Assembly: GCF_014218335.1 (NCBI RefSeq)
Contig: NZ_AP023367.1
Span: 3,963,501-4,027,500, forward strand
Direction: 5' to 3'
DNA length: 64,000 nt
DNA from: Anaerocolumna cellulosilytica
GTDB taxonomy: Bacteria > Bacillota > Clostridia > Lachnospirales > Lachnospiraceae
The notes beneath the pieces are model-generated. The model searched no databases. It worked only from the letters and a program-made list of their open reading frames with translations, and had not been told where the DNA came from. Each line of letters opens with the position of its first letter. The stretch's first letter is position 1. Positions 55,349 through 63,153 of this stretch are shown here, one piece after another. The position numbers were made by a program, and so were the translations under genes.

Positions 55349-55374
55349 TTATATAAAAAAATCAGGAGGAATAT

Positions 55375-56007
55375 ATGGGAGAACTTTTAAGAATCGACAA
55401 CGTAGGCTACACCTACCATAGTCTGGAAGGAGAAACCCCCGCACTGCAAAATATCTCTTTTCATGTAAATGATTGTGAATTTCTTGCTATTGTCGGCCCC
55501 AGTGGATGCGGTAAATCAACACTTCTTTCATTGATTGCCGGATTAATCGTCCCTGATACTGGTAATATATATATAAATAATAAAGATGTTAAAGCTTCCG
55601 GCAAAAATATAGGATATATGCTTCAAAAGGATCACTTGTTAGAATGGCGATCCACTCTTCGTAATCTAACCTTAGGTCTGGAAATACAACACAAACTTGC
55701 AGACAGCAGCTACATTTTAATCAATGATATGCTTGCTACCTACGGATTAATAACTTTTAAAAATGCAAGACCCTCCGAGCTTTCCGGCGGAATGCGTCAA
55801 AGAGCCGCTTTAATTAGAACCTTATTATTAGAGCCCGATATCCTGCTTTTAGACGAACCTTTTTCTGCTTTGGATTACCAAACCCGTATTGAGGTATCTG
55901 ATGATATATGGGGAATCATACGAAAAGAGAAAAAGACAGCTATCTTAATTACCCACGACATATCAGAAGCTATCGATACTAAAATACTATGCGAAATACT
56001 CCCCTAG
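55375..56007 (+). CDS. ABC importer ATP-binding protein, 5' part (interrupted gene)
   Basis: This SsuB/TauB/ThiZ-like ATPase has Walker A IVGPSGCGKSTLLSLIAG, Q-loop GYMLQKDHLLEWRSTLRNLT, signature LSGGMRQRAALIRTLL, Walker B ILLLDEPFSALD and H-loop ILITHDISEA. True homology ends at residue 198. The last 12 residues and stop (56007) come from an inserted element, giving a 210-residue truncated protein. Joining at GAAGC (55966-55970) to 58530 restores a 257-residue ATPase, the normal length. The interrupted form keeps all nucleotide-binding motifs but lacks the C-terminal 60 residues. Confidence 0.9.
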   Translation: MGELLRIDNVGYTYHSLEGETPALQNISFHVNDCEFLAIVGPSGCGKSTLLSLIAGLIVPDTGNIYINNKDVKASGKNIGYMLQKDHLLEWRSTLRNLTLGLEIQHKLADSSYILINDMLATYGLITFKNARPSELSGGMRQRAALIRTLLLEPDILLLDEPFSALDYQTRIEVSDDIWGIIRKEKKTAILITHDISEAIDTKILCEILP

Positions 56008-56077
56008 AATTGACTGTTCTAATCACCTTTTTATTATTTTGTCATATAATGTAAAAAAAGAAAGGAGTATGCAGAAT

Positions 56078-56326
56078 ATGCCTGAATACAATAAAAAGGT
56101 TAATGATCAATCCTATTGCCCATCCTGTAATAATTGGCCTGGTTATCCCAGGTCTGATAAATGGAGACCTGGATACGGCCCCGGGTATGGTTCCGGCCCA
56201 TGGGGTTCCGGCTACGGTCCCGGTAAGAGACCTTGGGATTCTGGCTCATGGGGTCCTGGCTATGGTGGTCCTCATAAGCGCCCATGGGGCTCCGGTCCGT
56301 GGGGTCCTGGTTCTGGAAGGTGGTAA
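56078..56326 (+). CDS. Gly/Pro/Trp/Tyr-rich small protein
   Basis: The protein has 82 residues from the ATG at 56078, which is well spaced from AAAGGAG; an ATG at 56069 is also in frame. After a short polar start with SYCPSCNN, residues 25-82 are repeats of the form GPGYGSGPWGSGYGPG and RPWGSGPWGPG. Low-complexity Gly/Tyr/Pro proteins are common in spore coats and exosporia, but no family can be named. It is the first gene in the intervening element. Confidence 0.65.
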   Translation: MPEYNKKVNDQSYCPSCNNWPGYPRSDKWRPGYGPGYGSGPWGSGYGPGKRPWDSGSWGPGYGGPHKRPWGSGPWGPGSGRW

Positions 56327-56353
56327 TCTAAAAGTAGTTTCCTAATAAAAATA

Positions 56354-56403
56354 GTTTAGAGGTTAACTGGCTGCTATGTAACTCGACTTGTTAACCCCTA
56401 AAC
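56354..56403 (-). terminator. Terminator between the two small genes of the element
   Basis: GTTTAGAGGTTAAC pairs with GTTAACCCCTAAAC (one mismatch) around a 22-nt loop. On the minus strand TATTTTTATT follows, so it chiefly ends the gene at 56418. Confidence 0.65.
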
Positions 56404-56417
56404 AACATTAGTTCTAT

Positions 56418-56624
56418 TTAGTTTTCAGATAAATACTTCTTTTTCTCCAAATGTTCTTGAAGCATTTCATATACTTTACTGCGTATGTGCTCTGGTTGCT
56501 TCATTAACTGGCTGAGCATTAAATCACTTACTATGTATGTGGCTTCTTCTTTCATTTTATTCATATTATTTATCTTTTCTTTTTCCTGCTCCGTTGAATC
56601 TTCATTCATAACCTGAATCACCAT
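56418..56624 (-). CDS. Small helical protein of unknown function
   Basis: This 68-residue protein, predicted all-helical, has a charged start (EDSTEQEKEKINNMNKMKEE) and an amphipathic second half (VSDLMLSQLMKQPEHIRSKV). A GCAGGA site precedes the ATG, and TATAAT lies about 30 bp upstream on the minus strand. I do not recognise it. It is the only gene in the element that runs against the recombinase, and could be a small regulator or directionality factor; this is a guess. Confidence 0.5.
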   Translation of the reverse strand: MVIQVMNEDSTEQEKEKINNMNKMKEEATYIVSDLMLSQLMKQPEHIRSKVYEMLQEHLEKKKYLSEN

Positions 56625-56783
56625 AGGCGAACGTCCTGCTCTGTTTTATATTATAATAGTATTTATTCCATAAGCCTGTACTTGTTTCATGTCTATGACA
56701 CTGTTATGGCAAATTAAGTATGAATCATATCTCTTCACGATATACTGTATAAGAGATAAGGTTGAAAGAAAATATAAATGTAT

Positions 56784-56869
56784 AGAAAGGATGCCACTCA
56801 GCGATTCTTTCGACCTGTTTTATTTGTGGCAGTATCGCAGGCAAACTTCGATATGTGATGGGTGTGAAT
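56784..56869 (+). ncRNA. Candidate structured leader RNA, copy B (before the recombinase)
   Basis: AGAAAGGAT (56784) starts the same arrangement as copy A: GAAAG pairs with CTTTC (56807-56811), and loop GCCAC (56793-56797) pairs with GTGGC (56826-56830). A following hairpin has stem TATCG/CGATA where copy A has ACACAT/ATGTGT, so stems are kept while sequence differs. The ATG follows 38 nt after the motif, against 41 in copy A. An ATCTCTT/AAGAGAT hairpin lies further upstream (56734-56763). Confidence 0.4.
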
Positions 56870-58531
56870 ATGAATATAGCAATCTACAGCCGGAAATCAA
56901 AGTATTCAGAAAAAGGTGATTCTATTGATAATCAAATACAATACTGTAAGGATTATGTAAAAATGCACTTAAAGCAAATTACCGAACCAAATTTTATAAT
57001 ATATGAAGACGAGGGCTTTTCTGCTGCCACTACCATACGACCCAGTTACCAAAAACTATTAGAAGATATAAAAGTCAAAAAGATTCAGGTTTTAATATGC
57101 TATCGCCTAGACCGTATTAACCGTAACGTATCTGATTTTTCAAAAACCTTAGAACTGTTAGAAGAATGCAACATATCTTTCATTTCAGCTACTGAAAATT
57201 TTGATACTTCGACTCCTATGGGCAAAGCCATGATATACATAGCTTCTGTTTTTGCTCAATTAGAAAGAGAAACCACCGCCGAAAGAGTAAGAGACAACAT
57301 GCTTGCCCTATCAAGAACCGGCAGGTGGTTAGGAGGTCTCTCACCGCTTGGATATCAATCCGAATCCATTTTATATATGGACGAATCTTTAAAAGAACGC
57401 CAGCTTTATCAATTGGTTCCAATTGAAAAGGAGCTTAATAAAGTGCTTCTAATTTTTTTAAAATATAAAGAGACACAGAGCCTTTCCCAATTAGAGACTT
57501 ATTGTCTAACCAATCACATTAAAACGCAGAAAAATTGTGACTTTACAAAAAACTCCTTATCTCTCTTATTACAAAATCCTACCTATTGCATTGCAGACAA
57601 AGAGGCTTATGACTATTTTTCAGGTCTTAACTGTATTATTCCCTTCTCTATAAGCGATTTTAACGGACAAAATGGAATTTTATGCTACAACCGTACAAAG
57701 CATCTGGCTGGAAACCGTCAAAAAAAACGACCTGCTAAGGAATGGATTGTTGCCATTGGGAAGCACCGGGGTATTATAACCGGTAAGGACTTTGCCTTCA
57801 CTCAAAATTTATTAAAACAAAATAGGACAAAAGGATCGCCTCGTAAAGATACTTCACAAATTGCTTTGTTTTCTGGATTAATCACATGCAGCTGCTGCGG
57901 CTCCAGGCTAAGGATTAAAAATATCCGACGAACTAAAGATAAAGTTACTTATTCTTATGTCTGTGAGATGAAAGTTCTATCAAAAGGCGCGCGGTGCCAG
58001 AACAAAAATCTACCCGGTGCTTCTTTTGATGAAAAACTTCTTACATTAATAAGAAATATCCTTCTGTATCTTAATATAACAGATACCGCCATTGATTTAT
58101 TACTGGAAAAAGAATATCTTATTAAGAGTGAAGCTGAAACTGCTGTTTTTCAAATCAACACCTTAAATCAGGAACTGACAGCTATTAATGATGAAATCTC
58201 TAATCTTCTTAAACAACTAAGTCAAAACAGTTCTCCCCTACTGGCAAAATACATCCTTCCACAGTTAGATAAGCTGGATGGGAAAAAAAAGCAATCCGAG
58301 GAGCGATTACATAACCTGACAATAGGTATTACAAAAGCTGATACACAATCTCCGGATGTACTGAAAACCTATACTACGTTAACTTCTGTGGAAACGCTGT
58401 TAGCTTGTCATGATGTCAAAAATCTTCGAGCGTTGGCTGAACTTTTTATTAAATCCATATATTGGGATGGTCAATCAGCAAGCATTAAACTTAATCTCCC
58501 CTCCTATGAGCATTTCTGTATTGATAGCTGA
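56870..58531 (+). CDS. Large serine recombinase (site-specific integrase/excisionase)
   Basis: This 553-residue protein has an N-terminal resolvase domain with the catalytic Ser in IAIYSRKSKYSEKGDSIDNQ, VLICYRLDRINRNVSDFSKT and FAQLERETTAERVRDNMLAL; a recombinase domain (about 165-290); a zinc ribbon (TCSCCGSRLRI and later YVCEMKV with RCQN); and a coiled-coil region (about 425-480). It is the enzyme expected to move or excise the surrounding element. The ATG at 56870 matches the usual start; its stop codon TGA includes the central GA of the right attachment site, so the gene is complete within the element. Confidence 0.93.
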   Translation: MNIAIYSRKSKYSEKGDSIDNQIQYCKDYVKMHLKQITEPNFIIYEDEGFSAATTIRPSYQKLLEDIKVKKIQVLICYRLDRINRNVSDFSKTLELLEECNISFISATENFDTSTPMGKAMIYIASVFAQLERETTAERVRDNMLALSRTGRWLGGLSPLGYQSESILYMDESLKERQLYQLVPIEKELNKVLLIFLKYKETQSLSQLETYCLTNHIKTQKNCDFTKNSLSLLLQNPTYCIADKEAYDYFSGLNCIIPFSISDFNGQNGILCYNRTKHLAGNRQKKRPAKEWIVAIGKHRGIITGKDFAFTQNLLKQNRTKGSPRKDTSQIALFSGLITCSCCGSRLRIKNIRRTKDKVTYSYVCEMKVLSKGARCQNKNLPGASFDEKLLTLIRNILLYLNITDTAIDLLLEKEYLIKSEAETAVFQINTLNQELTAINDEISNLLKQLSQNSSPLLAKYILPQLDKLDGKKKQSEERLHNLTIGITKADTQSPDVLKTYTTLTSVETLLACHDVKNLRALAELFIKSIYWDGQSASIKLNLPSYEHFCIDS

Positions 58532-58712
58532 AGCAGTTTCCATGGCTGACCGTATTATAGTTCTTTCAAACCGTCCCGGAACTGTAAAAAGTATTATTGA
58601 TGTCAATTTATCTGTTGAAGATAAAACTCCCTTTAAAGCCAGAAGCGCTCCTGAATTTAAGGATTATTTTAATCTAATCTGGAAGGAGTTAAGTCATTAT
58701 GAAAACAACTAA
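58530..58712 (+). pseudogene. ABC importer ATP-binding protein, 3' part (displaced C-terminus)
   Basis: The frame reads EAVSMADRIIVLSNRPGTVK and ends LIWKELSHYENN, the C-terminal segment of SsuB/TauB-type ATPases after the H-loop. It lacks its own start in the right place and is the continuation of the gene at 55375. Fusing residue 197 of that gene to GAA at 58530 keeps frame and gives 257 residues. It overlaps the permease start by 14 bp, as expected for an intact operon. Confidence 0.88.
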
Positions 58713-59523
58713 AAAAAAATTACTCAGCCAGACTCAGTTATCTATTTCTCCTTCTCATGAAGCTTACATCAGAGAACATCTGAAAAATATACAAAGAATC
58801 CGATTTTTTCAAGTTATTATTATCGTTGGTTTCATTGCCCTCTGGGAAGTATCAACCCGTGTGGGGCTGGTTGATTCTTTTATCTTCAGCAGTCCCTCAC
58901 GGGTGAGCAGAACTTTTTTTGAAATGGCAAGAGACGGCAGTATCTTCTATCACATTGGTGTTACCTTGCTGGAAACTTTCCTTAGTTTTACTCTGGTTAT
59001 CGTATTAGGTATTGCTCTTGCAATTCTTCTTTGGTGGAATCATAATCTAGCAAAAATCTTAGAACCCTACCTAGTTGTATTAAACAGTCTTCCCAAATCA
59101 GCTCTTGCCCCGGTTTTTATCGTGTGGCTAGGTAACAACATTAAGACAATAATAGTTGCAGCTGTCTCTGTTGCAGTATTTAGTACAGTTATAACTTTAT
59201 ATACAGCTTTTATAGGTGTTGAAGAAGATAAAGTCAAATTAATCCGTACCTTAGGAGGCAGTAAAAAAGACATCCTGCTAAAGGTGGTAATCCCCAGTAA
59301 TATACCTTCTATGATAAGTATCATGAAAGTAAATATCGGTTTGTCCCTGGTTGGTGTTATTATAGGAGAATTTTTAGCCGCAAAAGCAGGACTTGGTTAT
59401 CTCATTATCTATGGAAGCCAGGTTTTTAAACTAGATTGGGTTATTATGTCCATAGTTATCCTGTGTATATTAGCTACTGCCCTCTACCAGCTTTTATCAT
59501 ATTTTGAAAAAAGATATAAGTAA
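58699..59523 (+). CDS. ABC importer permease (SsuC/TauC/ThiX-like)
   Basis: This 274-residue permease has about six helices, including FFQVIIIVGFIALWEVSTRV and FTLVIVLGIALAILLWW, and the EAA-type loop EEDKVKLIRTLGGSKKDILL followed by KVVIPSNIPSMISIMKVNIG. The family imports sulfonates, nitrate, taurine or thiamine precursors; no substrate-binding protein gene is adjacent, so the substrate stays open. GGAAGGAG precedes the ATG. Its ATPase partner is the gene split by the intervening element. Confidence 0.88.
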   Translation: MKTTKKKLLSQTQLSISPSHEAYIREHLKNIQRIRFFQVIIIVGFIALWEVSTRVGLVDSFIFSSPSRVSRTFFEMARDGSIFYHIGVTLLETFLSFTLVIVLGIALAILLWWNHNLAKILEPYLVVLNSLPKSALAPVFIVWLGNNIKTIIVAAVSVAVFSTVITLYTAFIGVEEDKVKLIRTLGGSKKDILLKVVIPSNIPSMISIMKVNIGLSLVGVIIGEFLAAKAGLGYLIIYGSQVFKLDWVIMSIVILCILATALYQLLSYFEKRYK

Positions 59524-59560
59524 GTAATTTAAACACCGTTGTTTTTATAACAACAAAAAG

Positions 59561-59593
59561 TAGACCTTATGGATTATCCAATCCTTAGGGTCT
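59561..59593 (+). terminator. Terminator of the ABC operon
   Basis: TAGACCTTATGGATT pairs with AATCCTTAGGGTCTA, with two mismatched positions, followed by TTTCTT. It lies 37 bp past the permease stop. Confidence 0.75.
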
Positions 59594-59681
59594 ATTTCTT
59601 ATATAATTAAGCTCTATATAGTTATTTTTCATTATCCCCTGTAACATGAGGCTATGTTTAAGGAGATTCAAAACAAGTAAA

Positions 59682-60518
59682 TTAATAACTTACAACGATT
59701 CCGCCGTCACCTGCATACATAGTACTTACCCCTGCTGTTTCCACAATAACTACATCTTTAAAAGGAACTTTCTTTAACACTTCTTCTTTTACAAAAAGTG
59801 CCCTTTCATAGTTGTTGCAGTGTGCGATTCCAAGCGTTCTCTTTTCCGGTTCACTCACATCTTTTTCTATATGTTTTGCCATAAGCAGCAAGGCTTTCTG
59901 TATTCCCCTTGCCTGATCAAGCTTGCGAATACTTCCATCGTCATTACCAACCATAATTGGCTTAATATTTAAGACACTGGTAAGGATTGCCTGTATACCA
60001 TTTAATCTACCGTTTTTTCTAAGGGTATCCAGATTCTCAAGTACAAACTTCGTACTTAACGTATCCCGATAATTTTGTATGAGTTGTGTAACTTCCTGAA
60101 ATTTTTTACCTGCCTCTACATATTCCTTTATTTTCCTCGTAATCAATGTCTGTCCAACCGAAGCAGAACAGGAATTTATTACCAGAATATTTTTAGCAGG
60201 ATACTCTTCAAGATACAGCTTTTTGCCAAGTTCAGCACTATTATAAGATCCGCTTAGTTTATCAGATAAAGTAACTACATAGATATCCTCTTCTCCCCCA
60301 TATAATTCCATATATGCCTCAGGAGAAGGACAAGCAGATTTCGGACTGTTGGGGCTGGCATCAACCAGTCTTAAAAATTCTTTTTGGTTAAAAGTAGTAT
60401 CGTCTATGATTAATGTATCATCAACTTGTAAAGTTAAAGGAACTAACTGTAAATGCTTATCCTGTCTCATTTCTTCTGTTAAGTCCGTGCAACTGTCTAT
60501 TATAATTCGGTATGCCAT
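59682..60518 (-). CDS. DegV-family fatty-acid-binding protein (paralogue 3)
   Basis: This 278-residue protein is the most divergent of the three DegV proteins here: YRIIIDSCTDLTEEMRQDKH, KSACPSPEAYMELYGGEEDI, VVTLSDKLSGSYNSAELGKK, VINSCSASVGQTLITRKIKE and TAGVSTMYAGDGGIVVSY. The loops that contact the acyl carboxylate (TLSDKLSGSYNSA) are conserved. A TTAGGAGG site precedes the ATG. It stands alone between the split ABC operon and htpG. Confidence 0.87.
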   Translation of the reverse strand: MAYRIIIDSCTDLTEEMRQDKHLQLVPLTLQVDDTLIIDDTTFNQKEFLRLVDASPNSPKSACPSPEAYMELYGGEEDIYVVTLSDKLSGSYNSAELGKKLYLEEYPAKNILVINSCSASVGQTLITRKIKEYVEAGKKFQEVTQLIQNYRDTLSTKFVLENLDTLRKNGRLNGIQAILTSVLNIKPIMVGNDDGSIRKLDQARGIQKALLLMAKHIEKDVSEPEKRTLGIAHCNNYERALFVKEEVLKKVPFKDVVIVETAGVSTMYAGDGGIVVSY

Positions 60519-60790
60519 TTTATGTCCTCCTAAAAATATCTCAACCTCTTATTACATATATTGGTAACAACAACCATGTTAATTTATATGCTTAACTATG
60601 ATATATGGTTTTCATTACTATCAATCATAGCATACTGAGTCATTTTTTTAAAGTCCTTTTCTATAATACTTTATAAATATTTTCTAAATTTTTTTGTATT
60701 ATTCTCATGCATATAATTCAATTTGAACAGTATAACCAGTACACAATCACTTAAATAAAGATTTTAACATTATGTCTGCATTATATAAAA

Positions 60791-60836
60791 CAGGCTTCCT
60801 ACCGTTGCGAAAGAATCAACAACGTTAGGAAGCCTG
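60791..60836 (-). terminator. Terminator of htpG
   Basis: CAGGCTTCCTACCGTTG pairs with CAACGTTAGGAAGCCTG (one mismatch) around a 12-nt loop, and TTTTATAT follows on the minus strand. It lies about 90 bp past the last htpG codon. The rest of the 60519-60925 gap holds no gene that I can see. Confidence 0.8.
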
Positions 60837-60925
60837 GTGTACATCTAATATGAAACGATTCTATAGAAACCATCCGCCCTAAGAGCTTGACAATCTTTCC
60901 ACTATAAGATCTACCATAGAATTAT

Positions 60926-61423
60926 TTAGTTACTAGTCAGCACCATCATAATATCGTTGCTTCTGGTGATAAATTTTGTCATATCTTCTGCTGCGAGAGG
61001 TCTATGGCTTAACATGGCAAGGTCATAAAGCTGTTCGCAAATCATGGATACATGTTCTGCCTCTTCATTATTAAAGATGTATTGCACCAGCTTGTTATTG
61101 GAATTTAAAACAAGGGTTTCACTGCTACCAAACATTCCTGGATCCATACCATACATGTTGTATTGTTTCATCATATCTTGCATTCTACGGCTTTCCTCAG
61201 AAAGAGTAATCATAGAAGATACTTTATCATTTTTCAGCTTCATTACTTTTACTTCTAATTTTTCCTTACTTAAAACTTTACGGAATAATTCTGTCAACTT
61301 TTCATTTTCAGTCTTTAAAGCTTCTTCATCATTTCCATCTTCTTTAAAGCTATCTGTGATATCCGCATCAATTCTCTGAAAACGATAGGATTGTTCCTGC
61401 TGTTCTAATTGTGTAATAAAAGG
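60926..61423 (-). pseudogene. htpG: HtpG C-terminal part, beyond an in-frame TAG
   Basis: The sequence continues directly from the upstream htpG frame after a single TAG (61424-61426), with no shift: PFITQLEQQEQSYRFQRIDA, then a helical C-terminal dimerisation domain with LSEESRRMQDMMKQYNMYGM and a final ITRSNDIMMVLTSN. This 165-residue part has no ribosome site of its own; an in-frame ATG at 61297 gives at most 123 residues. Without read-through it is probably not made. Confidence 0.85.
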
Positions 61424-62986
61424 CTAATCAATATTATGTGTAAGAATAAGAGCGTCAATTCCTTCTTCCTTAAACATATTGATGTACTGGCTCTGCTGCT
61501 GTTCATTAGTGACATAGAAGATGGTATCTTTTTTCTCTTCCTTATCAGCTTCTTCTTTGTCTTTCTCCTCGGCTGATTCTACCTTTTCAACAGGCTCCTC
61601 TGTGTTGTCATCTTTCTTAGAAGCTGCAACATACTCTGGCAAAGTAAGATATTTACCCTCTAAATTCTTAAAGATAATAAAATCCTTCATCTTATCTCTG
61701 AATTTATCATCCTTTAAGCAACCAAATTTAATAAATGGACTAATATCATCCCAGAACTTTTCATAACTTTCTCTCTCTGTTTTATACATACCGGATAATT
61801 TATCTGCAACCTTCTTTGTAATATAATCAGAGATTTTCTTAACGAATCCGTCATTTTGAAGTGCACTTCTGGATACGTTTAGAGGAAGGTCCGGGCAATC
61901 AATGGTTCCCTTTAACAGCATAAGGAATTCCGGAATTACTTCCTTAATATTATCTGCTATGAATACCTGGTTACTGTATAATTTAATGGTTCCTTCCAAT
62001 GTATCATATTCTGTATTTAACTTAGGAAAATACAAAATACCTTTTAAATTAAAAGGATAATCCATATTCAGGTGTATCCAGAATAAAGGTTCTTTATAAT
62101 CATGGAATACATTGCGATAAAATTCTTTGTACTCTTCTTCTGTACAGTCATTTGGGTGCTTTGTCCAAAGAGGCGTTGTATTATTTATCGGTTCAGGTTT
62201 TTTCTTCTCTTTCTTTTTGGGTTCCGCTGTTTCTTCATCCTTATCGGAATCATCACCAGCTTCTGCAACATTACCTTCTTCATCTACAGTAGCGTCAATA
62301 ATGTCTTCTGCTTTTTCTTCCTCTTCTTCACTTTCTTCCTCTTCCACCGGTGCATTAGCATTCAGGAAATAAATCTCAACTGGCATAAAGGAACAGTATT
62401 TCTGGATGACTTCTTTAGCACGGTATTCATTAGAAAATTCATAGCTGTCTTCATTCAGATACAGAGTAATTTCAGTGCCTCGAAGCTCACGACTGCCTTC
62501 ACCCATAGTAAATTCGGTACCGCCTTCAGATTCCCAGTGTACACTTTGTGCACCTTCTTGCCAAGACAATGTATCGATAGTTACTTTATCAGCAACCATG
62601 AAAGCAGAATAAAATCCAAGACCAAAATGTCCGATAATCTGTTCTTCGCTGGCTTTGTCCTTATATTTGTTTAAAAAGTCAGTTGCACCGGAAAAAGCAA
62701 TCTGGTTAATGTATTCTTTTACTTCATCCGCTGTCATACCAACACCGTTATCAATAAACTTTAATGTCTTTTCTTCCGGGTTCACAATGACTTCAATTTT
62801 AAATTTATTGTCTTCTGGTAAAGAAGTTTCTCCCATAAGCTCTAGCTTCTTTAATTTGGTAATTGCATCACTACCGTTAGATACTAATTCTCGAAAGAAA
62901 ATATCATGGTCGGAATATAGCCATTTTTTAATAATAGGAAAAATATTTTCGGAATTAATTGATAAACTGCCGTGTTCATTTGTCAT
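61424..62986 (-). CDS. htpG: Molecular chaperone HtpG (Hsp90), N-terminal and middle domains
   Basis: This 520-residue open part has the GHKL ATPase domain (RELVSNGSDAITKLKKLEL with the Mg-binding Asn, KFIDNGVGMTADEVKEYI, IGHFGLGFYSAFMVADKV) and the middle domain (TPLWTKHPNDCTEEEYKEFY, NVSRSALQNDGFVKKISDYI). Between them, residues 213-267 are an acidic/basic low-complexity linker that most bacterial HtpG proteins lack; a second acidic stretch lies near 470-495. The frame ends at a TAG where the family continues, so the dimerisation domain is lost. With the stop ignored the protein would be 686 residues. Confidence 0.92.
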   Translation of the reverse strand: MTNEHGSLSINSENIFPIIKKWLYSDHDIFFRELVSNGSDAITKLKKLELMGETSLPEDNKFKIEVIVNPEEKTLKFIDNGVGMTADEVKEYINQIAFSGATDFLNKYKDKASEEQIIGHFGLGFYSAFMVADKVTIDTLSWQEGAQSVHWESEGGTEFTMGEGSRELRGTEITLYLNEDSYEFSNEYRAKEVIQKYCSFMPVEIYFLNANAPVEEEESEEEEEKAEDIIDATVDEEGNVAEAGDDSDKDEETAEPKKKEKKKPEPINNTTPLWTKHPNDCTEEEYKEFYRNVFHDYKEPLFWIHLNMDYPFNLKGILYFPKLNTEYDTLEGTIKLYSNQVFIADNIKEVIPEFLMLLKGTIDCPDLPLNVSRSALQNDGFVKKISDYITKKVADKLSGMYKTERESYEKFWDDISPFIKFGCLKDDKFRDKMKDFIIFKNLEGKYLTLPEYVAASKKDDNTEEPVEKVESAEEKDKEEADKEEKKDTIFYVTNEQQQSQYINMFKEEGIDALILTHNID

Positions 62987-63007
62987 TTTTACGCTCTCCT
63001 TTACAAA

Positions 63008-63118
63008 TCTTCTCTCATATTTTTATTTCTCATTTTTTGAGAAATTCTTCTCATTCTGAGAAATTTTTCTCAGACGAGCTATTTTTCTCAGAATTAGAAT
63101 TTTTCTTATGAGAATAAT
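63008..63118 (-). repeat. TGAGAA-rich repeats in the htpG leader
   Basis: The transcribed strand holds five TGAGAA copies, most followed by A/T-rich AAAAT or AGAAT, and three inverted TTCTCA copies. They allow several short alternative hairpins just ahead of the ribosome site. The role is unknown; an RNA thermometer or a regulator-binding cluster are options. Confidence 0.5.
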
Positions 63119-63146
63119 ATTAATACGCTTGTTTAAATTTGTCAAG
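63119..63146 (-). promoter_or_regulatory. Promoter of htpG
   Basis: On the minus strand TTGACA (63146-63141) is followed at 16-17 bp by TTAAAT/TAAATA. It lies immediately downstream of the CIRCE element and about 130 bp before the htpG ATG. Confidence 0.6.
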
Positions 63147-63153
63147 AAGAAAT

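Larger units (their letters stand above)
55966..58531 (+). mobile_element. Skin-like intervening element with serine recombinase
   Basis: The element splits one ABC ATPase gene and is bounded by GAAGC at both ends (55966 and 58530), giving a 2,564-bp unit. Its inner arms are AGCTATCGATAC (55968-55979) and GTATTGATAGCT (58518-58529), imperfect inverted copies. Joining the ends would form a dyad around a central GA, as in serine-integrase attP sites. It carries a Gly/Pro/Trp-rich protein gene, a small helical protein gene and the recombinase gene. Confidence 0.85.

Noticed and set aside
56784-56845. Cobalamin riboswitch (GCCACT and GCAGGC-like pieces)
   Set aside because: The conserved B12 box and the order of core elements are missing; downstream genes have no link to cobalamin.
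56689-56919. 76-codon frame across the recombinase leader
   Set aside because: No ribosome site at a usable distance, no recognisable motif, and it runs into the recombinase in another frame.
58410-58529. Apparent 5' extension of the ABC ATPase C-terminal fragment
   Set aside because: It is an out-of-frame shadow of the recombinase 3' end; homology to the ATPase starts only at GAAGC (58530).
61424-61426. Pyrrolysine insertion at the htpG TAG
   Set aside because: No pyl genes are in view, HtpG is not a known pyrrolysine protein, and a CAG to TAG change or sequencing error is simpler.
62102-62674. Long plus-strand frame opposite htpG
   Set aside because: It is a Phe/Ser-rich shadow of the acidic linker and ATPase domain of htpG.
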